NCBI GenBank assembly: GCA_039026915.1
Contig: JBCCLJ010000087.1
Coordinates: 1-26,278, forward strand
Direction of reading: 5' to 3'
DNA from: JBCCLJ01 sp039026915
GTDB taxonomy: Bacteria > Acidobacteriota > Thermoanaerobaculia > Multivoradales > Multivoraceae
Length of the DNA: 26,278 bases
Position numbers and translations under genes: made by a program. Positions 1-7,575 of the stretch are shown here, one piece after another (the stretch's first letter is position 1; each line of letters begins with the position of its first letter). The notes beneath the pieces were generated by a model. The model was not told the origin of the DNA and made no database searches. It saw nothing but the letters and a program-made list of their open reading frames with translations.

Positions 1-1
1 G

Positions 2-541
2 CTCTACAGCCTGGTCCTCGGCAAGCTCTCAGAGCACTTTCACGACACCAAGGACCAGGAGCCGACGGCGACGCTGGTCGCTCTCCAGTGGGCGTCGACC
101 GGCTTCCTGTGGGCTCAATGGCTGATCCAGGACCTGGCGAATATCTTCGTCTTCCTGCCGCGCCAGGTCGAGCTGTGGCAGCTGCTGCTGGCGATCTTCG
201 CGCTCGTCGTCATGCAGGCGATCATGTTCTTCCGCATGGGCGGTGCGATTCAGAAGATCGTGCTGTCGAAGACCGGCACGACGGACATTCGCGCGGCGAC
301 GATCGTCGACCTCATCTTCGGTGTCATCCTGCTCGTCTTCAAAGAGTGGAACAACATGCCGATGAGCACGACCTGGGTCTTCCTCGGCCTCCTGGCCGGT
401 CGTGAGATCGCGATGTCGCGCCTCCTCGGCGAGAAGACGCTCCAGGAGACGTGGCGCCTCATTTTCACCGACGCCGGCAAGGCCTTCCTCGGTCTCGTCG
501 TCAGCGTCGCGCTCGCCTATCTCGCGGTGACCTTTGGCTAG
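2..541 (+). CDS. Multi-spanning inner-membrane protein, 5' truncated by the window edge
   Basis: The frame is open from the first complete codon to a TAG at 539-541, giving the last 179 residues; the true start lies upstream. About five hydrophobic segments are visible, including the stretches containing FALVVMQAIMFF, VDLIFGVILLVF and the C-terminal LVVSVALAYLAVTFG. The motif PMSTTWVFLGLLAGREIA is the most distinctive part. It recalls the P-(V/M)-S-T-T signature of PiT-type phosphate permeases, but this is only a resemblance and the first half is not visible. I do not recognise a specific function. A hairpin follows the stop and separates it from the convergent monooxygenase gene. Confidence is high that it is a real membrane protein and low for any transport role. 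Confidence 0.8.
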   Translation, partial: LYSLVLGKLSEHFHDTKDQEPTATLVALQWASTGFLWAQWLIQDLANIFVFLPRQVELWQLLLAIFALVVMQAIMFFRMGGAIQKIVLSKTGTTDIRAATIVDLIFGVILLVFKEWNNMPMSTTWVFLGLLAGREIAMSRLLGEKTLQETWRLIFTDAGKAFLGLVVSVALAYLAVTFG

Positions 542-543
542 CT

Positions 544-575
544 GAGTCGAGCCGCCGCTTTGCGAGCGGCGACTC
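544..575. terminator. Hairpin between convergent genes, probable bidirectional terminator
   Basis: GAGTCG (544-549) pairs with CGACTC (570-575), CCGC (552-555) with GCGG (566-569), and CGC (556-558) with GCG (562-564), around a TTT loop. The bulges are AG on the left and A on the right. It fills nearly all of the gap between the stop codons at 541 and 578. There is no strong T-run, so intrinsic termination is inferred from position and stem strength. Confidence 0.6.
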
Positions 576-577
576 GT

Positions 578-2125
578 TCAGGCGACGCCGGCGAGCTCGG
601 CTTCGGGCTTGGCCGCAACGGCGGCTTGGGGCTTGGTGAACTGCAGGACACCGTCCTCGAGCCTGCCGAAGCGGAGGATGCGGTAGTCGAGAAGGTAGTT
701 CTGGTAGAGGCGCCAGGGCGGTTCGGTCCCCTGCTTCGGCAGCAGCTCGGCGGTGCGAGCGACATAGCCGCTCGTCAGATCCATGAAGGGCTGCGTCGGC
801 ATGTTCGGGTCCGTGACTTCGGCCATCACCTTGGTCGCGCCGGTCTTGTCCATGTGCTTGAGCACGCGACAGACGTAGCCCGAGATCAGATCCGCCTTGA
901 GTGTCCACGAGGCATTGGTGTAGCCCATCGTGTTCGCCATGTTCGGCATGTCGCCGAACATCACGCCCTTGTAGCTGATCAACTTCTTGAGGTCGCGCAC
1001 GTCGCCATCGACGGTGAATTCGATACCGCTGAGGAGCTGCATCTGCAGACCCGTCGCGCTGACGATGACGTCGGCCTCGAGGTGTTCGCCCGATTTCAGC
1101 TGGATGCCGTTCGCGGTGATGCGCTCGATGTGATCGGTGACGACGTGGGCTTTGCCGGCGTTGATCGCCTCGAAGAGGTCGCCGTCGGGCAGCAGGCAGA
1201 GGCGCTGATCCCAGGGACCGTAGGTCGGAGTGAAGTGAGTCTCGACGTCGAAATCGTCGGGCAGCTCTTTGCGGACCTCGTCGATCAGGCGCTTGGCCAT
1301 CTTCTCCGGCTTGTTCTGGCAGGCGCGGTAGAGGATCACGGACATCACCGCGTTCTTCCAACGGTTGATGCGATGCGCGATGCCGTTTGGCAGCAGAGTG
1401 AAGAGCGCCTTGGCGATGCGGTCGCGGTTGGGCCTTGCAACGACGTAGGTCGGCGAGCGCTGCAGCATGGTGACGCTCTCGACGTCCTTGGAGACGGCCG
1501 GCACGATGGTCATCGCGGTCGCCCCCGAGCCGATGACCACCATCCTCTTGCCTTGCAGTTCGAGGTCTTCGGGCCAGAACTGCGGGTGCACCCACTCGCC
1601 TTCGAAGTCGCTCTGACCAGCGAAGTCCGGAGCGTAGCCCTGCTTGTAGTTGTAGTAGCCCGTGCACATCTGCAGGAAGCGGCAGGTGAGAACCGCCGGT
1701 TCGGCGTCGGCTCCCCGCACGACGTGAAGCGTCCACTGCGACTCTTCCGACGACCAGGAGGCGCGCAGCACGCGGTGCTGATAGCGGATGTTCTGGTCGA
1801 TCCCGTTCTCGCGGATCGTCTCGCGCAGGTAGTCGAGGATGCGTGGAGCGTCGGCGATCACCTTCTCGTCGGTCCACGGCTTGAAGCCGTAGCCGAGCGT
1901 GGACATGTCGCTGTCCGAGCGGATGCCGGGGTACTTGAAGAGATCCCAGGTTCCGCCCAGGTTCTCGCGCCCTTCCAGAATCGCGTAGGACTTACCGGGG
2001 CAGTGCTTGCCGAGGTGGTAGGCCGCGCCGATCCCGGAGATGCCGGCGCCGACGATGAGCACGTCGAAGTGCTCACCGGATCCAGAGGTGGCTTGAGGAG
2101 TGTCGCTTTGCGGGTGGTAATTCAT
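578..2125 (-). CDS. FAD-dependent monooxygenase with type I Baeyer-Villiger fingerprint
   Basis: The 515-residue product has the layout of class B flavoprotein monooxygenases, which use FAD, NADPH and O2 to oxygenate ketones or soft heteroatoms. A GxGxxG FAD-binding loop (GAGISG) lies at residues 26-31, followed by the ENLGGTWDLFKYPG region. The sequence FEGEWVHPQFWP at 174-185 matches the FxGxxxHxxxWP fingerprint of type I Baeyer-Villiger monooxygenases exactly. The second, NADPH-binding Rossmann loop GSGATA follows at 199-204. Length is normal for the family. The C-terminus ends in a low-complexity Ala/Lys/Glu tail. The ATG has no obvious Shine-Dalgarno sequence. The gene stands alone and diverges from the phosphorylase gene, so the natural substrate cannot be inferred from context. 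Confidence 0.9.
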   Translation of the reverse strand: MNYHPQSDTPQATSGSGEHFDVLIVGAGISGIGAAYHLGKHCPGKSYAILEGRENLGGTWDLFKYPGIRSDSDMSTLGYGFKPWTDEKVIADAPRILDYLRETIRENGIDQNIRYQHRVLRASWSSEESQWTLHVVRGADAEPAVLTCRFLQMCTGYYNYKQGYAPDFAGQSDFEGEWVHPQFWPEDLELQGKRMVVIGSGATAMTIVPAVSKDVESVTMLQRSPTYVVARPNRDRIAKALFTLLPNGIAHRINRWKNAVMSVILYRACQNKPEKMAKRLIDEVRKELPDDFDVETHFTPTYGPWDQRLCLLPDGDLFEAINAGKAHVVTDHIERITANGIQLKSGEHLEADVIVSATGLQMQLLSGIEFTVDGDVRDLKKLISYKGVMFGDMPNMANTMGYTNASWTLKADLISGYVCRVLKHMDKTGATKVMAEVTDPNMPTQPFMDLTSGYVARTAELLPKQGTEPPWRLYQNYLLDYRILRFGRLEDGVLQFTKPQAAVAAKPEAELAGVA

Positions 2126-2195
2126 AGCGGACCGATGTTACCAGTCCGGCAGCGACCGTCCTTGGGCGAAGGCGCACCTTCGTCGCGACTTGGCG

Positions 2196-2210
2196 GCGCA
2201 TAGAATGCGC
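2196..2210. promoter_or_regulatory. Perfect inverted repeat over a possible -10 box upstream of the phosphorylase gene
   Basis: GCGCAT-AGA-ATGCGC is a perfect 6+3+6 inverted repeat in the 122-bp divergent intergenic region. It overlaps a TAGAAT hexamer (2201-2206) that could be the -10 box of the rightward phosphorylase gene, 41 nt before its ATG. No good -35 hexamer is visible: TTCGTC at 2179-2184 is the best and it is poor. Position suggests a repressor operator, but this is inference. Confidence 0.35.
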
Positions 2211-2247
2211 GTTCGCTCCGCCGCCGTCGAATCGCACTCCTCCGATC

Positions 2248-3981
2248 ATGTCCACCCCGGCCAGCCTCTTCGCCTCCAAGCTCGAAGGTCACCTGACGCG
2301 TCTCTACCCGGACGAGGACGTCGCGGCGCTGGTGACGGAGATCGTGACGCGGGTCGAGCGGCTCGGTCCGCCGTCGAACGAGCCGGCCGAGAAGTGGTCA
2401 CAGAACGATGTGGCGCTGATCACCTACGGCGACAGCGTGACCGTCGACGGGGAGAGTCCGCTCGTCACCCTGCGAAATCTGCTGCAGTCGCACCTCGAGG
2501 ACACGGTCTCGGCGGTGCACGTCCTTCCCTTCTACCCCTACAGCTCGGACGACGGCTTCTCCGTGATCGACTTCGTCGCGGTCGACCCGCGTCTCGGCGA
2601 TTGGGAGGACGTTCGGGACCTCGCCGGCCAGACCAAGCTGATGGCCGACCTGGTGATCAACCACGTGTCGTCGCAGAGCGCGTGGTTCCAGCAGTTCCTC
2701 GCGGACGAGGTGCCGGGCCGCGACTACTTCATCGCTCTCGATCCGGAGACCGACGTCAGTGAGGTCATCCGTCCGAGGTCGCACCCACTGCTCGTTCCCT
2801 TCGAGACGGCGGCGGGAAGGCGCTCCGTCTGGGCGACCTTCAGCGAGGATCAGATCGATCTCGACTTCTCGAACCCCGCCGTTCTGCTCGAGATGATCCG
2901 CGTCGTCGTCTTCTACCTCGAACAAGGAGTGCAATGGCTTCGCCTCGACGCCGTCGGCTTCCTCTGGAAGGTGGTCGGCACCCCGTGCATTCACCACGAG
3001 CTGACGCACGAGGTGGTGCGGCTGCTGCGTACCGTCGCCGAGGCGATCAACCCGCACGCGGTTCTGATCACCGAGACCAACGTGCCTGCGCTCGAGAACC
3101 TGACCTACTTCGGCAACCGCAACGAAGCGCACGCCATCTACAACTTCAGCCTGCCTCCTCTGCTGATCGACGCGCTGATCCAGGGGCGCTCGAAGCACCT
3201 GCGGGCGTGGTTGATGAGCATGCCGCCGGCACCCTACGGCTGCGCCTACTTCAACTTCACGGCGTCGCACGACGGCATCGGGCTGAGGCCCACTGAAGGC
3301 CTCCTCAGCTCCGAAGACATCGACCAGTTCATCGAGACGCTCCGCGGCTTCGGTGCCGAAGTCAGCATGCGCACCGACGGTACAGGTCGAGAATCGCCCT
3401 ACGAAGTCAACATCTCACTCTTCGATGCGCTCAAAGGAACCGTGCGGGGCGAGGACGAGTTCCAGGTCGAGCGCTTTCTCTGCTCGCAGATCGTCATGCT
3501 CGGCCTCGAAGGCATTCCCGCCGTCTACATTCACAGCCTTCTGGCCACGCCCAACGATCACGACCAGGTCCGTGCCACGGGCCGCAAGCGTTCGATCAAC
3601 CGTCACCGCTGGTCGCTCGAGCGTCTCGAAGAGGAGCTTGCGGATCCGGCGTCGGACTCGGCCCGGGTGCTCGCGGCTCTCCAGCGGGTCCTTCGGATTC
3701 GCCGACGGCAGCCGGCATTTCACCCGGACGCCACGCAGTACACGCTACAGCTCGGCGAGAGCCTCTTCGGCGTCTGGCGACAGAGCGTGCGTCGCGAACA
3801 GAGCATCTTCGCCGTTCACAACCTGACGCGCACGAAGCGCTCGCTCGACCTCTCCAAGCTCAATCTGTTGGCGACCGACGAGTGGTTCGACCTGATCGAC
3901 GGAGCTCGGCTGACGTCGCTGCAGGACGAGCTCGAGCTGTCGCCTTACCAGTGCGTCTGGCTGACGAACTACGAAGCGTGA
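2248..3981 (+). CDS. GH13_18 disaccharide phosphorylase, probably glucosylglycerate phosphorylase
   Basis: The 577-residue protein is a GH13 subfamily 18 (sucrose phosphorylase-like) enzyme. These cleave an alpha-glucoside with phosphate to release alpha-glucose 1-phosphate. Early landmarks are ITYGDS (58-63) and VLPFYPYSSDDGFSVIDF (92-109). The catalytic set is visible: nucleophile Asp234 in WLRLDAVGF, acid/base Glu276 in LITETNVP and transition-state Asp342 in ASHDGIG. Family members act on sucrose, sucrose 6-phosphate, glucosylglycerol or glucosylglycerate. The adjacent glucosyl-3-phosphoglycerate synthase and phosphatase make 2-O-alpha-glucosylglycerate the likely substrate, with glucose 1-phosphate and D-glycerate as products in the cytoplasm. 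No Shine-Dalgarno sequence is seen before the ATG. The stop lies 7 bp from the stop of the convergent synthase gene. Enzyme class is secure; substrate is inferred. Confidence 0.88.
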   Translation: MSTPASLFASKLEGHLTRLYPDEDVAALVTEIVTRVERLGPPSNEPAEKWSQNDVALITYGDSVTVDGESPLVTLRNLLQSHLEDTVSAVHVLPFYPYSSDDGFSVIDFVAVDPRLGDWEDVRDLAGQTKLMADLVINHVSSQSAWFQQFLADEVPGRDYFIALDPETDVSEVIRPRSHPLLVPFETAAGRRSVWATFSEDQIDLDFSNPAVLLEMIRVVVFYLEQGVQWLRLDAVGFLWKVVGTPCIHHELTHEVVRLLRTVAEAINPHAVLITETNVPALENLTYFGNRNEAHAIYNFSLPPLLIDALIQGRSKHLRAWLMSMPPAPYGCAYFNFTASHDGIGLRPTEGLLSSEDIDQFIETLRGFGAEVSMRTDGTGRESPYEVNISLFDALKGTVRGEDEFQVERFLCSQIVMLGLEGIPAVYIHSLLATPNDHDQVRATGRKRSINRHRWSLERLEEELADPASDSARVLAALQRVLRIRRRQPAFHPDATQYTLQLGESLFGVWRQSVRREQSIFAVHNLTRTKRSLDLSKLNLLATDEWFDLIDGARLTSLQDELELSPYQCVWLTNYEA

Positions 3982-3988
3982 AGCGTCG

Positions 3989-5206
3989 TCAGGCTTCCGC
4001 TGCGTCTTCGGCGACGGCAGTGCGCAGGCGCTCGTAGATGTCCGGTACCGCCGCGACGACGCGATTCCAGCTCGGCAGGAAGGGCGTCTCCAGCGGGTTC
4101 TCGAGGAAGCTCTCGCCAGCGCGCACGAGCCCCTCGGCAAAGACCTCGATGGCGAGCTCCTCGCGATGGCGATCGAAGCTGAGATCGTTGTAGTCGGCGT
4201 CGGAGCTGTACTGCTCGACCATGTCGAGAGCTTTCCGGTAGTACGTCGCTTTGAGCGTGCGGAAGATCCCTGAATCGAAGACGACGCCGTCGATCGACAG
4301 CTTGCGAAAGAAGGCGGTCGAGATGTGCACGCTCATCCGGGCGAGGCCCTGCTCGAGGTCCTCGGGCGACAGCGGCTGGTGCTTGTGGTCGTAGGCGTCG
4401 GCGATGTCGACCTGACAGATGCGCTGTTCTGAGAAGAGTCGACGGGCCTCCGAGAGGATGCCGATCTCGAGTCCCCAGTCGCTCGGGATGCGCATGGAGT
4501 GCACCATGTCCCAGACCATCGAGAACTCACCCGCGAGCGGATAGCGGAAGCTGTCGATGTAGCGGATGTAGGGATGGGCGCCGACGGTGGATTCGAGCGC
4601 CCGCAGTAGTGGCGTCACCAGGAGACGTGAAACGCGTCCGTGCAGCTGACCGCGCGCCGCTCGGTAGTAGTAGCCCTTGCAGAACTTGTAGGTGAAGGTG
4701 GGGTGCGCGATCGGGTAGAAGAGGCGCGCGAGCAGCTCGCGGTCGTAGGTGAGGATGTCGCAGTCGTGCACGGCTAGCGATGCGCAAAGGTCGCTCGCCA
4801 GGTAGTAGCCCATGCAGTACCAGACGTTGCGGCCTTTGCCGGGGGCGCTGTCAGCGAGCCCCGCCTCCTCGAGCGTCTTCGCGACCTCGCGCAGGCGAGG
4901 GCCGTCGTTCCAGAGGATCTGGTGATCCTGCGGCAGTCGAGAGAAGAACTCGCGCGCCCTGAGGTACTCGTCCCGGTCGGCTCGGTCGAGGCCGATGATG
5001 ATCTGCCTCAGGTAGGGGACCTTCTCGAGCTCGTCGAGGATCTTCGGCAGGGCTTCCCCTTCGAGCTCTGAGTAGAGACTCGGCAGGACGAGGCACATCG
5101 GCCGCTCCTGACTCCAGACGGCCAGCTGCTTCTCGAGGTCCTCGACCGGCCGCTCCGTCAGGTTGTGGAGCGTGGTGATCGTTCCACTCTGAAGAAAGTC
5201 AGACAT
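3989..5206 (-). CDS. gpgS: Glucosyl-3-phosphoglycerate synthase (GT81-type)
   Basis: The 405-residue protein resembles bacterial and archaeal GpgS enzymes, which transfer glucose from an NDP-glucose to D-3-phosphoglycerate. This is the first step of glucosylglycerate synthesis. A GT-A-type N-terminal half is visible: LVLPSLYSE (39-47), IIIGLDRADRDEY (69-81), a GKGRN stretch (123-127) and the metal-binding DCD at 148-150 in AVHDCDILTYD. Further downstream, FRYPLAGEFSM and the helical C-terminal region fit the family. No signal peptide is present, so it is cytoplasmic. The ATG overlaps the end of the phosphatase gene by 8 nt (ATGTCTGA), which suggests translational coupling. Mannosyl-3-phosphoglycerate synthase is a less likely alternative. 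The gene is last in the leftward run. Confidence 0.88.
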   Translation of the reverse strand: MSDFLQSGTITTLHNLTERPVEDLEKQLAVWSQERPMCLVLPSLYSELEGEALPKILDELEKVPYLRQIIIGLDRADRDEYLRAREFFSRLPQDHQILWNDGPRLREVAKTLEEAGLADSAPGKGRNVWYCMGYYLASDLCASLAVHDCDILTYDRELLARLFYPIAHPTFTYKFCKGYYYRAARGQLHGRVSRLLVTPLLRALESTVGAHPYIRYIDSFRYPLAGEFSMVWDMVHSMRIPSDWGLEIGILSEARRLFSEQRICQVDIADAYDHKHQPLSPEDLEQGLARMSVHISTAFFRKLSIDGVVFDSGIFRTLKATYYRKALDMVEQYSSDADYNDLSFDRHREELAIEVFAEGLVRAGESFLENPLETPFLPSWNRVVAAVPDIYERLRTAVAEDAAEA

Positions 5207-6038
5207 TCAGCCTCTCGAAGAGTTCGTCCATCGCCTGCTGCCAGCCGGCGGCGCCAGAGCGGTCCGCGCGAAGCACCTGCGGCGACCGGCCGTCGCGGCT
5301 CACTTGCTCGTCGGTGAGGCTCGGACCGCCAACCCTCGGAAGGACCACGGCGAAGTGCGCGGAGCGTAGCATTTCGATGTCGTTGGGACTGTCGCCGACG
5401 GCGACGGTCGTCACCGCCCCGTGGCGGTCCTCGTAGCGTTCGATCAGCCAGCGCACGGCCAAGCCTTTGTCGAAGAGTCCCATCGCGTGCAGGAAGCGCC
5501 CTCCCGCGACCAGACGAAGGCCCTCTTGCTCGAGCGCGCGGCTCAGTTCCTCGACGGGTCGATCGTCGGTCCACAGAAGGGGCTCGGTCGCGTCGCGCTG
5601 CCGAGCCGCCTCGGCCGCGGAGATCGAGAGCCCCGTTCGGCGAGCGACTTCTTCGGCGGTCCAGTCGGCAAAGCCCTCGAACTGGAAGTTCCGTTCCTCC
5701 CTCAGCTGCGTGAGCACCTCGAGAATCGAGCTGCGGTCGACGCCGAGAACGATGCGCTCGAGCGGCGGCCCTTTCCGGGACTCCGAGGGAAGGTAGATTG
5801 CGCCGCCGTTCTCGACGACGAAAGGGTGGTCGTTGCCGAGGTCGCGACGCAGCGCTTCCATCTCCAGCCGCGTCTTGCTGGAGACGAGAATCAGCGGGAT
5901 GCCGTCCGCTTTCAAGCGTGCCAGCGCGTCGGCGGCGCCCGCCCACGAGTAGTCGTCGTGGTTCAGCAGAGTGCCGTCGAGATCGGTGAAGACGAGAAGC
6001 CGCGGCTTACTGCGCCCGCCCGTGCTTTCGATCGTCAC
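5199..6038 (-). CDS. Glucosyl/mannosyl-3-phosphoglycerate phosphatase (HAD-IIB, MPGP family)
   Basis: This HAD phosphatase should remove the 3-phosphate from glucosyl-3-phosphoglycerate to give glucosylglycerate. Seen are HAD motif I DLDGTLL (nucleophile Asp19, acid/base Asp21), motif II in ILVSSKTR, the FVVENGGAIYLP segment typical of the mannosyl-3-phosphoglycerate phosphatase family, and motif IV VGDSPNDIEML near the C-terminus. I place the start at a GTG at 6038, giving 279 residues, the usual family size. The frame stays open far upstream, but that part overlaps the beta-propeller gene in another frame and reads as Ser/Arg/Pro-rich shadow sequence. With the GTG start, 16 nt separate it from the upstream stop. 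It overlaps the synthase gene by 8 nt and so forms a synthesis pair. Glucosyl rather than mannosyl specificity rests on context. Confidence 0.88.
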   Translation of the reverse strand: MTIESTGGRSKPRLLVFTDLDGTLLNHDDYSWAGAADALARLKADGIPLILVSSKTRLEMEALRRDLGNDHPFVVENGGAIYLPSESRKGPPLERIVLGVDRSSILEVLTQLREERNFQFEGFADWTAEEVARRTGLSISAAEAARQRDATEPLLWTDDRPVEELSRALEQEGLRLVAGGRFLHAMGLFDKGLAVRWLIERYEDRHGAVTTVAVGDSPNDIEMLRSAHFAVVLPRVGGPSLTDEQVSRDGRSPQVLRADRSGAAGWQQAMDELFERLNV

Positions 6039-6054
6039 GCTTCTCGGTCGCCGT

Positions 6055-7539
6055 CTACGGACGATCGGCGTTCTCTGAAGCGGTGTTCTCCCGAAGGGAG
6101 TAGAGCCTTGTCTGCGTGCGGATGAGGAGTCGGTCGCCGACGATCGCCGGGGTGGCGAGCACCATTTCGTCGAGCTCGTTGGTGTGCAGCTGATCGAACT
6201 CGTCGCCCGTGCCGAAGACGAAGGTCGTGCCCTCCTCGTCGATGCCGAAGACGCGGTCGCGGTAGGCCCACGGCGAGGCGGTGAAAGCGCCGGCGGATCC
6301 GTCGATGCGTGCGCGGAACGTACGCTCGCCGGTTGCGGCGTCGTGGCGCGCGAAGATGCCACGGTCGTAGAGAACCCAGAGGGCGCCCTTGTAGGCCACC
6401 GGCGTCGGGATGTAAGTGCCGGCGACGCGATTGAAGAAGACGACCGACGGATTCTCCGGCCCTTCCTTCGAGAGGGTCAGGTCGCCGCTCGCTCCCGGCC
6501 GGATCGCGGCGATCGGTCGGTTCTCGTCGCCGTGCACGCCGGAGACGAGGTAGAGCAGGCCGTCATAGGCGAAGGGGCTCGGCGCGGGCAGGATGGAGTG
6601 ACCGGACATGCGCCAGAGCTCTTCTCCTTCGAGGTCGTAGCTGATCACCGTGTAAGGGCCGTGTGTCACCAGCTCGGTCCGCTCCGATGTCTCCCAGACG
6701 AAGGGGGTCGTCCAACCGCTGCGTCGGTTCTTCTGATCCGGCGGAGCCAGCTCGCGATGCACGCGCCACAGCTCTTCGCCGGTCTCGGTATCGAAGGCGG
6801 CGACGAACTGGTCCGACTGATTGTCGTTCTGGATGAAGAGCTTGCCGTGGGCTGTGACGGGCGAGCCGCCGGTGCCGAAGTCGAGGTAGATCGGGAACGA
6901 CTCGAGCAGCGTCGACCAGTTCTCCTCACCGTCGAGAGAGAACGACCAGAGCCCGAGGTTGCCGACGTAGACGAAGACGCTCTTGCCGTCGCTCACCGGC
7001 GTCTCCGAGGTGAAGGAGTTCTTGCGGTGACGTCCGCCCGGTGGCGGACCGGCAAAGAACTTCTTGCGCCATGTCTCTTCGCCGCTCTCGAGATCGAAGG
7101 CGAGCAGCCAGTATTCGAGTTCGATCTCGTCCGGCATCTCCATGTCCCGCGCCTCGACGCGGGCCATGACCTCTTCCTGGCTCAGCCCTTCCTTCATCAG
7201 CTCGGCGACGTAGTCGTTGCTGTACTCGGTGCCGATCTGCGGCTCCTTGAAGGTTGTCTTGCTCGTCGCCGTGGTCAGAAAGACGCGTCCAGCGACGACG
7301 ATCGGCGACGACCAGCCAAGGCCGGGCACGTCGGTGACCCACTCGACGTTTTCCTCGGTCGACCAGTGGAGTGGAAGGCGAGCATTGTCCGAGGTGCGGA
7401 CGGCTTCGGGGCCACGGAACGAAGGCCACGCAGCGTCTTCGCTGGCGCCTCCGACGCTCGGCGCCGAGAGGCAAAAGGCCTGAAGAAGGAGAAGTAGAGG
7501 AGGGAGCGGAAGGGCGAGAGTCGGGCTGCGTCGTTTCAT
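6055..7539 (-). CDS. Secreted PQQ-like beta-propeller repeat protein
   Basis: The 494-residue product begins with MKRR and a leucine-rich hydrophobic stretch ending near GGASED, a probable Sec signal peptide, so it should be periplasmic or surface-exposed. The mature part has the WPSFRGPEAVRTSDN opening common in COG1520-type quinoprotein-like propellers. It contains repeated blade motifs such as DLESGEETWRK, DTETGEELWRV, DLEGEELWRM and DAATGERTFRA. Such proteins may be dehydrogenase-like or purely scaffolding, and I see no clear catalytic set or haem motif. It lies between the NTF2-like gene and the phosphatase gene on the same strand, 16 nt from the phosphatase start, but its link to glucosylglycerate metabolism is not evident. 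A tandem 15-bp duplication sits just before its ATG, and no good Shine-Dalgarno sequence is visible. Confidence 0.85.
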   Translation of the reverse strand: MKRRSPTLALPLPPLLLLLQAFCLSAPSVGGASEDAAWPSFRGPEAVRTSDNARLPLHWSTEENVEWVTDVPGLGWSSPIVVAGRVFLTTATSKTTFKEPQIGTEYSNDYVAELMKEGLSQEEVMARVEARDMEMPDEIELEYWLLAFDLESGEETWRKKFFAGPPPGGRHRKNSFTSETPVSDGKSVFVYVGNLGLWSFSLDGEENWSTLLESFPIYLDFGTGGSPVTAHGKLFIQNDNQSDQFVAAFDTETGEELWRVHRELAPPDQKNRRSGWTTPFVWETSERTELVTHGPYTVISYDLEGEELWRMSGHSILPAPSPFAYDGLLYLVSGVHGDENRPIAAIRPGASGDLTLSKEGPENPSVVFFNRVAGTYIPTPVAYKGALWVLYDRGIFARHDAATGERTFRARIDGSAGAFTASPWAYRDRVFGIDEEGTTFVFGTGDEFDQLHTNELDEMVLATPAIVGDRLLIRTQTRLYSLRENTASENADRP

Positions 7540-7540
7540 T

Positions 7541-7570
7541 CAGGGGTCGTCCGTCCAGGGGTCGTCCGTC
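7541..7570. repeat. Perfect tandem duplication of a 15-bp unit
   Basis: CAGGGGTCGTCCGTC occurs twice back to back (7541-7555 and 7556-7570). It lies in the short gap between the NTF2-like stop (7576) and the beta-propeller ATG (7539), so it forms most of the untranslated spacer. A recent slippage duplication is the simplest explanation. Confidence 0.9.
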
Positions 7571-7575
7571 GGAGA

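Noticed and set aside
560..2203. Long open frame on the plus strand, antisense to the monooxygenase gene
   Set aside because: It lacks any recognisable domain and is the usual open antisense frame of high-GC coding DNA. The minus strand carries clear FAD and NADPH motifs.
2248..3981. Simple assignment as sucrose phosphorylase
   Set aside because: The subfamily covers several substrates, and the adjacent glucosylglycerate genes point elsewhere; no sucrose transporter or fructokinase gene is near.
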